A stretch of DNA of 42,160 nt from Bacteroidales bacterium (GCA_027064095.1 JAMOQI010000045.1:1-42160), one strand, 5' to 3'. Shown: positions 10,780-19,043, numbered from the stretch's first letter. The notes: generated by a model not told the origin, from the letters alone. Translations and numbers: made by a program.

Positions 10780-11091
10780 TTATTGAACTATTTTTGTTAA
10801 AGATTCACTTAATTGACTTTTTGATTGTAAACCTATATAACGTTTTATCTCCTTATTATTGTGATATAAAATTAGTGTAGGTATATTTCTTACACTTAGT
10901 TGTTGTGATAAATATCTGTTATCGTCTATATTTAATTTCAAGAAACTAATATTTTTTATTTCTTCAGATAATGATTCCAGCATAGGTTGTTGATATTTGC
11001 AAGGTTGGCACCATGGCGCCCAAAAGTCTACTAAAACCCATTTGTCTTCTAAACTCTTACTCCATGTAGGTGTATTTACTTCTCTTAACAT
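10780..11091 (-). CDS. Thioredoxin-like protein with WCQPC active site
   Basis: 103 residues, no signal peptide: a bare thioredoxin domain with VDFWAPWCQPCKYQQP (Cys28, Cys31) and cis-proline motif RNIPTLILY. The Gln in place of the usual Gly in CGPC should shift redox potential, as the residues between the two cysteines set it in this family. First gene of the three-gene minus-strand cluster. Its substrate is unknown; a cytoplasmic reductant for the neighbouring exported thioredoxin would need a membrane carrier not seen here. Confidence 0.85.
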   Translation of the reverse strand: MLREVNTPTWSKSLEDKWVLVDFWAPWCQPCKYQQPMLESLSEEIKNISFLKLNIDDNRYLSQQLSVRNIPTLILYHNNKEIKRYIGLQSKSQLSESLTKIVQ

Positions 11092-11124
11092 ATTTTAATT
11101 TATCTTTTACTTCGTTTTGTATTT

Positions 11125-11132
11125 CAAAAATA
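11125..11132 (-). promoter_or_regulatory. Candidate -7 promoter element for the thioredoxin cluster
   Basis: Minus-strand TATTTTTG, about 30 bases before the start codon of the first thioredoxin gene. No -33 partner was found. An inverted repeat AATTCCA/TGGAATT lies further off at 11199-11224; its role is unclear. Confidence 0.4.
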
Positions 11133-11321
11133 TATTTAATAAATTAATTGTTAGTTAATTTTATTATTCATGACAAAAATAATCTTAAAATTTATTCTAA
11201 TTCCATATTTTCAATTTTGGAATTTATTTTGTGAAAAAGATAGTAATAAATCCTGAAATATACATTTCTTTCAATTTTGCTTTTGCTAATTTTTGCATCT
11301 CTTTATATGTAATATATTGTC

Positions 11322-12050
11322 TTATTTACATTTTTCATTTATCCCTAAAACATAATGTTGAATAATCTTGACATCACTAGCCTGATCACTACCGGCAAAT
11401 CCTTTAAAATCAGATATTTTTATTTGTTTTTGATATTCATTAAGCATTTTTTTTGCTAATGGAATATAACTCCAATGCCATTTTTCTTCTTGGTATCCAA
11501 ACTTCCTATTTGAAGTATAAACTTGACAATAACCATATTCAGCAGCATGTGTTGTTAACCATTGATATATTTTCTTCCCTTTGCCTGTTTCGAAATATTT
11601 GTTTTCTAAATTGTTTAAATCTATATCCGTTCCCCAATGGTGACGTGAACTACCCGGCATTGATGAATATAATAATATTTTATTTGCTTTAAACAGGTCT
11701 CCTTTTATAGTGTTGTTAAGGTATTCACCATCAACTTTTACCTTTCCATTCCATTTTCTTTCCCAAATATATTTTTGGTGGTTAAAAGACCTAAAAGCAG
11801 ATATAATGTTTAAATTAATATCATCATTTTCGGCAGCATCATACATTTTTATAAAGGCCTTATAGGCTTCTTTTCTTAGATAGATATTTGATTTATTAGT
11901 ATATTTTTTGCTAATTTTTACAAAATGAGAATCCTTTATAGGAGTTACTTTACCCATAAGTTCATTTTTTGTAAAATGAAGTTCATTTATTGCCACAAAC
12001 GAAAGTAATAGCACTGATAAAATTATCCAAAAATATTTCGTCTTTATCAT
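11322..12050 (-). CDS. M15 (VanY-type) D-alanyl-D-alanine carboxypeptidase
   Basis: 242 residues with an N-terminal anchor or signal peptide (about 6-21). The zinc-peptidase pattern is complete: ISAFRS (83-88), SxHxxGxxxD as S135-H137-G140-D144, and EKWHW with Glu189 and His192. It would trim D-Ala-D-Ala ends of peptidoglycan stem peptides in the periplasm. Residues after about 205 form a short tail (GFAGSDQASDVK) outside the usual domain. The start codon is one base after the stop of the transketolase C-terminal-subunit gene (TAAaATG), so it is probably in that operon, although no metabolic link is obvious. A resistance role is not implied. Confidence 0.85.
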   Translation of the reverse strand: MIKTKYFWIILSVLLLSFVAINELHFTKNELMGKVTPIKDSHFVKISKKYTNKSNIYLRKEAYKAFIKMYDAAENDDINLNIISAFRSFNHQKYIWERKWNGKVKVDGEYLNNTIKGDLFKANKILLYSSMPGSSRHHWGTDIDLNNLENKYFETGKGKKIYQWLTTHAAEYGYCQVYTSNRKFGYQEEKWHWSYIPLAKKMLNEYQKQIKISDFKGFAGSDQASDVKIIQHYVLGINEKCK

Positions 12051-12051
12051 T

Positions 12052-13005
12052 TTATAGTTTTTTTCTTTCTATAACTTTTATTACGGCATCAACAATTGCA
12101 TTAGAATTCATCTTATATTTTTCCATAAGTTCATTAGCTTCACCGGATTCTCCAAAACAATCAGGCATGCCAACCATTTCAATAGGTATGGGATTGTTTT
12201 TTACAACAACTTCTGCCACAGCGCTTCCAAGTCCACCTGTAATTTGATGTTCTTCGGCTGTAACTAATGCGCCACATTCATTTGCAGCTTTTATTATAGA
12301 TTCTATATCTAAAGGCTTAATTGTATGAATATTTAATACCCTAGCTTTAATTCCTTTTTTCTCTAAGTAATTTGCTGCTGTAATGCTTTCCCAAACTAAA
12401 CTACCTGTAGCAATAATTGCTACGTCTCCACCATTAAGTATTATTTGCGCTTTTCCAATTTCGAATTTTTGATTTTTAGAAGTAAAATCAGGAATTGGTT
12501 CTCTTCCAAAACGTATATATACCGGGCCGTTTATTTCTGAAATAGCCTTCATGGTAGCAATTTCGGTTTGTGTAGCGTCGCAGGCTGAGATAATAGTAAT
12601 ATTTGGGAGTGCTCTTAAAGCAGCAATATCTTCCAATGCCTGGTGAGTAGCGCCATCGGGTCCAACAGATATTCCGGCATGAGCACCTCCTATTATTACA
12701 TTTAAATTATTGTAGCATAGCGAAATACGAATTTGATCTAGTGTTCTCATACTTGAAAATACAGCATAAGTGGAGAAAACTGGTATTAGTCCTGATAGTG
12801 CCATACCTGCAGCAACACCCACGGTGTTCTGCTCTGCTATTCCTAATGAATAAAACCTATCAGGAAATTTTTCAACAAAAATATTCACTCCTACAGAAGT
12901 GGTAATATCAGAGCCTAAAACGATAAGGTTTTCATTAGAATAAGCTGCATTTTTTAAGCCTTTCCCAAATCCTACTTTAGTTGATATTTTACCTCTATTT
13001 TGCAT
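12052..13005 (-). CDS. Transketolase, C-terminal subunit (split form)
   Basis: 317 residues carrying the pyrimidine-binding and C-terminal domains of transketolase: YSLGIAEQNTVGVAAGMALS (catalytic-site Glu of the thiamine diphosphate pyrimidine domain), TYAVFSSMRTLDQIR, the GPDGATHQALEDIAALR segment, and a C-terminal Rossmann-like domain (AIIATGSLVWESITAA ... TAEEHQITGGLGSAVAE). It needs the N-terminal subunit encoded 9 bases upstream to form one active site for two-carbon ketol transfer in the pentose phosphate pathway. The split arrangement is known in Bacteroidota, archaea and others. DXP synthase is unlikely given the split and motif order. Confidence 0.92.
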   Translation of the reverse strand: MQNRGKISTKVGFGKGLKNAAYSNENLIVLGSDITTSVGVNIFVEKFPDRFYSLGIAEQNTVGVAAGMALSGLIPVFSTYAVFSSMRTLDQIRISLCYNNLNVIIGGAHAGISVGPDGATHQALEDIAALRALPNITIISACDATQTEIATMKAISEINGPVYIRFGREPIPDFTSKNQKFEIGKAQIILNGGDVAIIATGSLVWESITAANYLEKKGIKARVLNIHTIKPLDIESIIKAANECGALVTAEEHQITGGLGSAVAEVVVKNNPIPIEMVGMPDCFGESGEANELMEKYKMNSNAIVDAVIKVIERKKL

Positions 13006-13014
13006 CTTTCTTTT

Positions 13015-13824
13015 TTATGATAAATACTTTAAAAACACTTCTAGTTCCTTTTTGTTTGGAGCTTTACCGTGCCATTTATAATTTCCTTCTATTTCTGAAA
13101 CTCCTTTACCCATTATAGTTTTCGCAATAATAACTTTTGGTTTACCTTTTTTCTTAATAGCCTTATTATAGGTTTTAATTAGATCTGCTATATTATTTCC
13201 ATCGCAATGAAAAACATCCCAACCGAAGGCTTCCCACTTTTTATCAAGAGGTTCTAAAGCCATTACATCTTCTGTGCTGCCATCAATTTGAACTCCATTT
13301 CTATCAATCAAAGTTATTAGATTATCGAGATGAAAATGTCCGGCACTCATTGCAGCTTCCCAAATAGATCCCTCTTGTAGCTCGCCATCGCCTGTTATAC
13401 AGTAAATGTTGTGCTGTTGGTTCTTATGTTTTGCTGCAAGAGCCATTCCTACTGCTACTGATAGGCCTTGTCCTAATGATCCTGCACTTAATTCTAAACC
13501 AGGTAAACCATGATTTCTTCCCGGGTGACCTTGTAAACGTGAATTTAATTTCCTTAATGACTGTAATTCATCTATTGGGAAATAACCCGATAGTGCTAAA
13601 CTTGAATATAATACCGGAGCAACATGACCAATGCTTAATATTAGCCTATCCCTATTTTCCCAATCTGGCATAGATGGATTATGCCTCATCTGATGAAAAT
13701 ACAAAACAGTAAAGACATCTGCTAGGCCTAAAGAACCTCCTGTGTGCCCTGATTTAGCGGCAGTTAAGCTTTTGAGTGTTTCTATCCGAATTTTCTTGGC
13801 AATGGCTTCTAATTTACCTATCAT
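13015..13824 (-). CDS. Transketolase, N-terminal subunit (split form)
   Basis: 269 residues, the thiamine-diphosphate diphosphate-binding half of transketolase. SGHTGGSLGLADV (25-37), SIGHVAPVLY, LQGHPGRNHGLPGLE, SAGSLGQGLSVAVGMALA and the metal/cofactor motif GDGELQEG...IDRNGVQ are all present. Together with the downstream C-terminal subunit it forms a complete enzyme. Promoter-like TATTTTTG lies about 31-38 bases upstream and a palindrome sits in the leader. First gene of the operon with the M15 peptidase. Confidence 0.92.
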   Translation of the reverse strand: MIGKLEAIAKKIRIETLKSLTAAKSGHTGGSLGLADVFTVLYFHQMRHNPSMPDWENRDRLILSIGHVAPVLYSSLALSGYFPIDELQSLRKLNSRLQGHPGRNHGLPGLELSAGSLGQGLSVAVGMALAAKHKNQQHNIYCITGDGELQEGSIWEAAMSAGHFHLDNLITLIDRNGVQIDGSTEDVMALEPLDKKWEAFGWDVFHCDGNNIADLIKTYNKAIKKKGKPKVIIAKTIMGKGVSEIEGNYKWHGKAPNKKELEVFLKYLS

Positions 13825-13854
13825 AATTGTTGGTTAACCAATGTATATTGGATG

Positions 13855-13862
13855 CAAAAATA
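13855..13862 (-). promoter_or_regulatory. Candidate -7 promoter element for the transketolase operon
   Basis: Minus-strand TATTTTTG. Transcription would start near 13848, so the palindrome at 13830-13841 would lie in the leader, where a repressor could bind or the RNA could fold. Confidence 0.4.
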
Positions 13863-14103
13863 CAAAAAGAATTATTGTACTTATTATTTATCCTGTGAGT
13901 CAATATGAGATAATAGGAATTAGAATATTTAATTTTACAATTAATTTAATCAAAGAAAGAATAGAAACAAGATATCTAGATATGGTTCTTAAGCTTAAAT
14001 TATTTTAATTTTATAAAAACTATTTATTATCTGTTATTTTTGGACTTATTATTCACTGGCAGAAGCAAGCAAACTTTCAGTATGTTTGCTTTTGCTTTAT
14101 ATT

Positions 14104-14111
14104 TATATTTG
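14104..14111 (+). promoter_or_regulatory. Candidate -7 promoter element for the phosphatase gene
   Basis: TATATTTG, 21 bases before the ATG at 14133, giving a very short leader. A TTTG lies 15 bases upstream (14085-14088), inside the right arm of a small hairpin. Confidence 0.45.
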
Positions 14112-14132
14112 CGTGAATTTAATGCTTTGTAA

Positions 14133-14594
14133 ATGAAGAAATATTTAATGGTTTGTTTGGGTAATATCTGTCGTTCTCCTATGGCTGAGGGGATATTGCG
14201 TAAGGAATTTGAAATTAAGGGTTTGGAAATACAGGTAGATTCTGCTGGTACAGCTGCTTATCATATTGGAGAGCCAGCAGATGAAAGGGCTCAAAAAGAA
14301 CTTAGAAAGCATGGTATTGATATTTCTTATGAAAGAGCACAAAAGTTTAAATATGAGTATTTTGCAGAATATGATAGAATCTTTGCTATGGACCAAAGCA
14401 ATTATGCTGATTTATTGTATATGGCAAAAACTGATAAAGATAGGGCTAAGCTTGATATGATTATGAATGTTGTGGATAAAGGAAGAAATATTTCTATTCC
14501 GGACCCATATTATGGAGGTGATGAAGGTTTTGCCAGAGTATATAGGATGCTTAAATCTGCTGCCGAGAAATTAGTTGAAATAGAGATAAATTAA
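14133..14594 (+). CDS. Low-molecular-weight protein-tyrosine phosphatase
   Basis: 153-residue cytoplasmic phosphatase. The P-loop CLGNICRSP (nucleophile Cys8, Arg14) opens the protein and the general-acid loop DPYYGG (Asp124) is present with both tyrosines, so it should be active. These enzymes dephosphorylate tyrosine kinases of capsule export or other proteins. No kinase gene is adjacent, so the target is unknown; the family also includes arsenate reductase-like members, but the DPYY loop favours the phosphatase. Followed 14 bases later by an AIM24-like gene, probably cotranscribed. Confidence 0.92.
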   Translation: MKKYLMVCLGNICRSPMAEGILRKEFEIKGLEIQVDSAGTAAYHIGEPADERAQKELRKHGIDISYERAQKFKYEYFAEYDRIFAMDQSNYADLLYMAKTDKDRAKLDMIMNVVDKGRNISIPDPYYGGDEGFARVYRMLKSAAEKLVEIEIN

Positions 14595-14608
14595 TAAAAT
14601 TAAATGTT

Positions 14609-15379
14609 ATGGCTGATATAATAGATTATAAAATCATTGGTGATGATATGCAAATCGTTGAGATAGAATTAGACCCAAATGAAGGAGTACGAGCCGAAGT
14701 TGGTGCGATGATGTATCTTGAAGAAGATATAGAAATGAATACTGGCACAGGAGGAGGTATTTTTAAAGGATTTAAGAGAATGTTGACAGGAGACGGTTTC
14801 TTTATAACTTCCTTTGTTAATAAGGGATTTGGTAAATCTCATGTTGCATTTGGTGCTCCTTATCCCGGTAAGATTATTACTCTAGATTTACAAAATCTTG
14901 GTGGAGAATTTCTGGTTCAGAAAGATGGTTTTCTATGTGCTGCTCAAGGTGTGGATATTGATATAGCATTTACAAAAAAGCTAGGAGCTGGACTTTTTGG
15001 AGGTGAAGGTTTTATTCTTCAGAAGCTTAGTGGTGACGGATTAGCATTTGTACATGCAGGAGGAACAATAGTAGAGAAATACTTAAAGCCTGGTGAAAGT
15101 CTTAGAGTAGATACCGGTTGTCTTGTAGGTCTTGCCCCCAGTGTTGATTATGATATAAAATTTGTTGGAGGATTTAAAAATGCACTTTTTGGAGGTGAAG
15201 GATTGTTTTTAACTAGTCTTACAGGTCCCGGACTCGTTTATTTACAAAGCTTACCGTTCTCAAGGCTTGCTGATAGAATTGTCTCTGCAACAATGACCAA
15301 TAGGGGAGAAAGTAAAGGTGCTGCAGGTATTGGAGGAGAGTTGCTGGGAGGTATTTTAGGAGGTGATAAACGATTTTAA
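14609..15379 (+). CDS. AIM24 / TIGR00266 family protein
   Basis: 256 residues with the repetitive, Gly-rich beta pattern of the AIM24 family: MMYLEEDIEMNTG near the start, then repeated GLFGGEGFILQKLSGDG (about 130-146) and ALFGGEGLFLTSLTGPG (about 192-208) segments, and a Gly-rich C-terminus (GIGGELLGGILGG). The family folds as an internally repeated beta-prism-like structure; bacterial members have no established biochemical role. It lies between a tyrosine phosphatase and a DppC-type permease with short gaps (14 and 23 bases), so the three probably form one transcript. Confidence 0.85.
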   Translation: MADIIDYKIIGDDMQIVEIELDPNEGVRAEVGAMMYLEEDIEMNTGTGGGIFKGFKRMLTGDGFFITSFVNKGFGKSHVAFGAPYPGKIITLDLQNLGGEFLVQKDGFLCAAQGVDIDIAFTKKLGAGLFGGEGFILQKLSGDGLAFVHAGGTIVEKYLKPGESLRVDTGCLVGLAPSVDYDIKFVGGFKNALFGGEGLFLTSLTGPGLVYLQSLPFSRLADRIVSATMTNRGESKGAAGIGGELLGGILGGDKRF

Positions 15380-15402
15380 TCCTGTAAACCAGATAGCAAT
15401 TT

Positions 15403-16638
15403 ATGCTAAATTTTTTAAAGAGAAATAAGTATTCGGCCTCGGGTTCGCTATCACAATTGGCTTGGAAAAGATTTCGTCAAAATACTTTGGCGATGTCTGC
15501 TCTTATGTTTATTCTTTTGATAGTATTAGTAGGGATTTTGGGTTATTCTATTATTCCTGATAAAACTCCGTTTGCAAATGATCAAGCTCTTGAATTGGCA
15601 ACAAAGAAACCGGGTTTTAAAATTCTGACATTAAAAAGATATATTAATAGAGATATTATAAATCATAATTTTTTCTATTCAATGCTTTTTGGACAAGAAA
15701 AACAATACCAAGAAATTCCTATTGTAGATTATAAATTTAGTGGTGATAGTGTCTCGGTGGAGGTATATACCGGAATGGAACCAAATGATGGGCAACATTT
15801 AAGCTTTCATTTAGCCGATATTGTTTTTCCTCTTAGTACGAAGAGAGCAATAAAAAAAATAAGTGATAATGAGTATAATATTAAACTCGTTGATGGTAAG
15901 CAGATTAAAATGTCGAGAACAGATTTAATTGCTAAATCAAAGAAAGCTATTACAGAGAGAAAATACATATTAGGTACAGATAGATTTGGAAGGGATTATC
16001 TAAGTCAATTAATTATTGGATCAAGAGTAAGCTTAAGTGTTGGTTTTATTTCTGTGATAATTTCGTTGATTGTTGGTATAAGTCTGGGAGCTATAGCAGC
16101 ATATTTTGGAGGATGGATTGATCAATTGATAGTTTGGTTTATAAATGTTATTTGGTCTATTCCTACATTATTGCTTGTTATAGCTATTACTATGGCTTTA
16201 GGAAAAGGCTATTGGCAGGTGTTTATAGCTGTTGGACTAACAATGTGGGTGGAGGTGGCTCGTGTGGTAAGAGGACAGGTATTGAGTATTCGCCAAAAAG
16301 AATTTGTAGAGGCAAGTGTTGCCTTAGGGTTTACAAATTTTAGAATTATATTTAATCATATACTACCGAATGTTATCAGTCCATTAATTGTAATTTCAGC
16401 AGCAAATTTTGCCTCAGCAATTCTTATTGAAGCAGGATTGAGTTTTTTAGGAATAGGTGTTCAGCCACCTACACCATCTTGGGGTATCATGATTAAAGAA
16501 CATTATGGGTATATTATTCTTGATTATGCCTATTTGGCCATATTACCAGGAGTGGCAATAATGTTAATGGTTTTGGCATTTATGATTGTAGGAAATGGTC
16601 TGCGTGATGCATTGGATGTGAAGGTAGTTAAGGCTTAG
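15403..16638 (+). CDS. DppC/OppC-type ABC transporter permease
   Basis: 411-residue inner-membrane permease. The N-terminal OppC-type segment (SQLAWKRFRQNTLAMSALMF) precedes the first helix (about 30-50); a periplasmic stretch to about residue 185 is over 100 residues longer than in the usual 300-residue DppC. GTDRFGRDYLSQLIIGSRVSL then starts the permease core with about five further helices and an EAA loop (EASVALGFTNFRIIFNHILPN) that contacts the ATPase. Family members import di- or oligopeptides or nickel. No ATPase, second permease or binding-protein gene is adjacent, so its partners are elsewhere or it works in a different exporter-like setting; this is inference. Confidence 0.88.
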   Translation: MLNFLKRNKYSASGSLSQLAWKRFRQNTLAMSALMFILLIVLVGILGYSIIPDKTPFANDQALELATKKPGFKILTLKRYINRDIINHNFFYSMLFGQEKQYQEIPIVDYKFSGDSVSVEVYTGMEPNDGQHLSFHLADIVFPLSTKRAIKKISDNEYNIKLVDGKQIKMSRTDLIAKSKKAITERKYILGTDRFGRDYLSQLIIGSRVSLSVGFISVIISLIVGISLGAIAAYFGGWIDQLIVWFINVIWSIPTLLLVIAITMALGKGYWQVFIAVGLTMWVEVARVVRGQVLSIRQKEFVEASVALGFTNFRIIFNHILPNVISPLIVISAANFASAILIEAGLSFLGIGVQPPTPSWGIMIKEHYGYIILDYAYLAILPGVAIMLMVLAFMIVGNGLRDALDVKVVKA

Positions 16639-16656
16639 CAATTAACAAGAATTACA

Positions 16657-17529
16657 TTATTTACTACTTCTAAGAATCCGTCTTTTAGTTTTTACTTTGG
16701 TTTCTGGAATTGTCTTAATTGTTTCTTGCTCTACTTTTGTATCATCTTTACTGCGAACAAAACGTTTCTTAAGTGTAGATTTTACCTTCTCGTAAGAGGA
16801 ACTTTTATTTTCTATTACTTTCTCTTTTTCCTTTAGATTTTTATAAGCTTTAGATTTTTTTGCTTCTGTTTTTTTCTTTTCTCTATAAAATTCTTGTGCT
16901 TTTTCACTAATAATTTGATTTCTTTTAGTCATTATATCAGCAGGAAATAGAATGTCAAGTTCTTTTTGACAATATGCTGCAATATCAGGGAAAAAAGCTC
17001 TGAATTCAGCTTCGTACAATTCGTAGTCATCGATGAGGTCTTCAACTACATATTGCATATTTGATTTATAATTTGCTCTTCTAGCTAATACTTGGAAACT
17101 TCTTCTCAGTCCTTCCATTTTTGCATAGCTGGCTAGCCAATTTTGCATAATGAAGAAAGGAAGAATCTTTTTTGTCTTTGAAGGAAGAATGCTGTAATTT
17201 CTTAATAATATTCCATAGCTATAAGATGTAAAACTTGATAAGTGGAATTCAGAAAATTCATTCCAGTTTTTAGCTAAAAAATGATCGTAAAATACATCAG
17301 CAATAACTCCAGCATATTTATGATACTTTTTGTGCAATCTAGCACGAGTCTTCATAAATTCGGGATGATGATCGGTATAATAATCAATTTTTCTATGGAG
17401 CATTATTCCATCAATTACTCCTTGAGGGTAACGATCTATTTTATTTCCTTTTATATGATCGGCAATAAAATTCCCTAGCATGATGTACTCATGGTCGCCA
17501 GAAAGTTTCAAATGTGCCAAATAATTCAT
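16657..17529 (-). CDS. ACP phosphodiesterase-like protein (DUF479) with basic C-terminal tail
   Basis: 290 residues. The first ~195 match the AcpH/DUF479 pattern: MNYLAHLKLS, LGNFIADHIKGNK, GVIDGIMLHRKIDYYTDHHPE, and VIADVFYDHFLAKNW, with the His/Asp residues of the HD-like phosphodiesterase. The known reaction is removal of 4'-phosphopantetheine from acyl carrier protein. Residues ~205-290 are an extra tail very rich in Lys, Glu and Arg (for example EKAQEFYREKKKTEAKKSKA) and ending in RRILRSSK; E. coli AcpH lacks this. The tail may bind nucleic acid, membrane or ACP. Convergent with the permease gene, 18 bases apart. Confidence 0.82.
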   Translation of the reverse strand: MNYLAHLKLSGDHEYIMLGNFIADHIKGNKIDRYPQGVIDGIMLHRKIDYYTDHHPEFMKTRARLHKKYHKYAGVIADVFYDHFLAKNWNEFSEFHLSSFTSYSYGILLRNYSILPSKTKKILPFFIMQNWLASYAKMEGLRRSFQVLARRANYKSNMQYVVEDLIDDYELYEAEFRAFFPDIAAYCQKELDILFPADIMTKRNQIISEKAQEFYREKKKTEAKKSKAYKNLKEKEKVIENKSSSYEKVKSTLKKRFVRSKDDTKVEQETIKTIPETKVKTKRRILRSSK

Positions 17530-17749
17530 TAGTGATTTATTAAATTGTGAGCAATATGTTTATTAATACTTATTATACAACGTTTTCTTTCTTAAATTGT
17601 TACAAAATAAATCTATAATTATTAAATATATTATGGAATTAATTTTAATTAACATAAGTATCAATAAGACAGGTAAAAGTAAAAAAGTTGTACAGGTAAT
17701 TTGCCTGTTTATAAAAATAATTTGAGTTAATATCTCTATTTAAATATAA

Positions 17750-17765
17750 AAATACTCCAGTATTT
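17750..17765. promoter_or_regulatory. Candidate operator upstream of alanine dehydrogenase
   Basis: AAATACT-CC-AGTATTT is a perfect 7-bp inverted repeat with a 2-base centre, ending 21 bases before the -7 element, where the -33 region would lie. This placement suits a dimeric repressor or activator. A direct pair of ACAGGTAA at about 17669 and 17692 lies further upstream. Confidence 0.4.
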
Positions 17766-17786
17766 AGATAATTCATAAAATTTGTA

Positions 17787-17794
17787 TAATTTTG
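17787..17794 (+). promoter_or_regulatory. Candidate -7 promoter element for alanine dehydrogenase
   Basis: TAATTTTG fits TAnnTTTG and lies 20 bases before the ATG at 17815. With the start site a few bases on, the leader would be about 14 bases. Confidence 0.4.
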
Positions 17795-17814
17795 AGGCAC
17801 ATTAAATTTCTTTT

Positions 17815-19038
17815 ATGGGATCTCAAAAACAAAGTTATATTAAATTATCATCTTCAGAGCAGCTTCTGCCAAAGGAGGAACTATTAATGATTAAAACTGA
17901 TAAGCAGTCTTTTACTATTGGAGTGCCAAAAGAAACTAAATTTCAAGAAAATAGAGTTTCGCTAGTTCCTTCTGCTGTTTCTTTATTAGTGGAGAATGGT
18001 CACCGAATTAAAGTTGAAAGAGGTGCAGGAATCAAAGCCAATTTTGAAGATAGAGATTTTGCTGAATCCGGTGCTGAATTAGTTGACAGTGCAGAGGAAA
18101 TATATCAATCTGATATAGTGATAAAAATTGCTCCTCCAAGTCTTGATGAAATTAATATGATGAAGGAAAGACTAGTGTTAATTTCTGCTTTGCATAATAG
18201 AGCCCAGGAGCGTGAATACTTTAAGGCTTTGTTGAGAAAGAAAGTTACCGCATTATCATATGAACATATTAGAGATAAGACTAATGAGCATCCTATTTTG
18301 CATTCTATTTCCGAGATAGTGGGTTCTACTTCAATTCTTATAGCTGCAGAATACCTAAGCAATACAAGTTTGGGAAGAGGTAAGATGTTGGGTGGTTTTA
18401 CAGGGATAAATCCATCAGAAGTAGTAATAATTGGAGCTGGTACTGTCGCTGAGGCTGCTGCAAAAACAGCACTAGGACTTGGAGCTATGGTGAAGGTTTT
18501 TGATAATTCTATTTCTAAATTGCGTAGATTGCAAAATAATATTAATAATAGAATATTTTCGTCAATTATTCAATCCGATGTATTATCAAATGCATTGAAA
18601 AGTGCAGATGTGGTAATAGGTGCTATGTATATTAGGAATGATAATGCCTACCATATAGTGTCAGAAGAGATGGTTAGAAATATGAAGAAAGGGAGTGTAA
18701 TAGTAGATGTTAGTATTGATAGGGGAGGCTGTTTCGAAACTTCTCGCCCTACAAATCATATTCATCCTATTTATCAAGTTCATGATGTTATTCATTATTG
18801 TGTTCCTAATATATCATCAAGAACACCTCATACTTCTTCCTATGCTTTGAGTAATTATTTTGCTCCTTTTGTGCTACAGATGTCAGAACATGGTGGTTTT
18901 TCTCAACTATTGGTTGAAGACCCTGGAATAAGAAAAGGTGTTTATATCTATAATGGTAAGCTTACATTTGGTAGAATTGCAAAAAAATTTAAACTCGATT
19001 TTCAAGACTTAAATTTATTATTGGCAGCTTTTAGATAA
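17815..19038 (+). CDS. ald: Alanine dehydrogenase
   Basis: 407-residue NAD-dependent enzyme interconverting alanine with pyruvate and ammonia. After a ~33-residue N-terminal extension come GVPKETKFQENRVSLVPSA (36-54), the AAPP-like IKIAPP region, the LHNRA segment (His127), the Rossmann motif VIIGAGTVAEAAA (204-216), and VDVSIDRGGCFETSRPT (about 301-317). The N-terminal extension contains an in-frame ATG at 17887 (residue 25), preceded by AAGGAGGA, which could be the real start (MIKTDKQSFTIGVPKE); that Shine-Dalgarno-like sequence makes the choice open. A class I methyltransferase gene begins 5 bases after the stop. A transhydrogenase alpha subunit is less likely because of the single-chain length. 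Confidence 0.88.
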   Translation: MGSQKQSYIKLSSSEQLLPKEELLMIKTDKQSFTIGVPKETKFQENRVSLVPSAVSLLVENGHRIKVERGAGIKANFEDRDFAESGAELVDSAEEIYQSDIVIKIAPPSLDEINMMKERLVLISALHNRAQEREYFKALLRKKVTALSYEHIRDKTNEHPILHSISEIVGSTSILIAAEYLSNTSLGRGKMLGGFTGINPSEVVIIGAGTVAEAAAKTALGLGAMVKVFDNSISKLRRLQNNINNRIFSSIIQSDVLSNALKSADVVIGAMYIRNDNAYHIVSEEMVRNMKKGSVIVDVSIDRGGCFETSRPTNHIHPIYQVHDVIHYCVPNISSRTPHTSSYALSNYFAPFVLQMSEHGGFSQLLVEDPGIRKGVYIYNGKLTFGRIAKKFKLDFQDLNLLLAAFR

Positions 19039-19043
19039 AATAT

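Larger units (their letters stand above)
13825..14132. other. Divergent gap between transketolase and phosphatase genes
   Basis: Carries the 12-base palindrome TTGGTTAACCAA (13830-13841) in the likely transketolase leader, the minus-strand -7 element at 13855-13862, a hairpin AGCAAAC...GTTTGCT at about 14068-14090, and the plus-strand -7 element at 14104-14111. No gene. Confidence 0.6.

Noticed and set aside
12052..13824. Split transketolase considered as a frameshifted single gene
   Set aside because: Each half has its own start and stop with a 9-base gap, both are complete at domain borders, and the two-gene form is known in Bacteroidota.
15000..15215. Repeated GGEG-containing segments in the AIM24-like gene as possible DNA repeats
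   Set aside because: They reflect internal protein repeats of the family; the DNA identity is low outside the shared codons.
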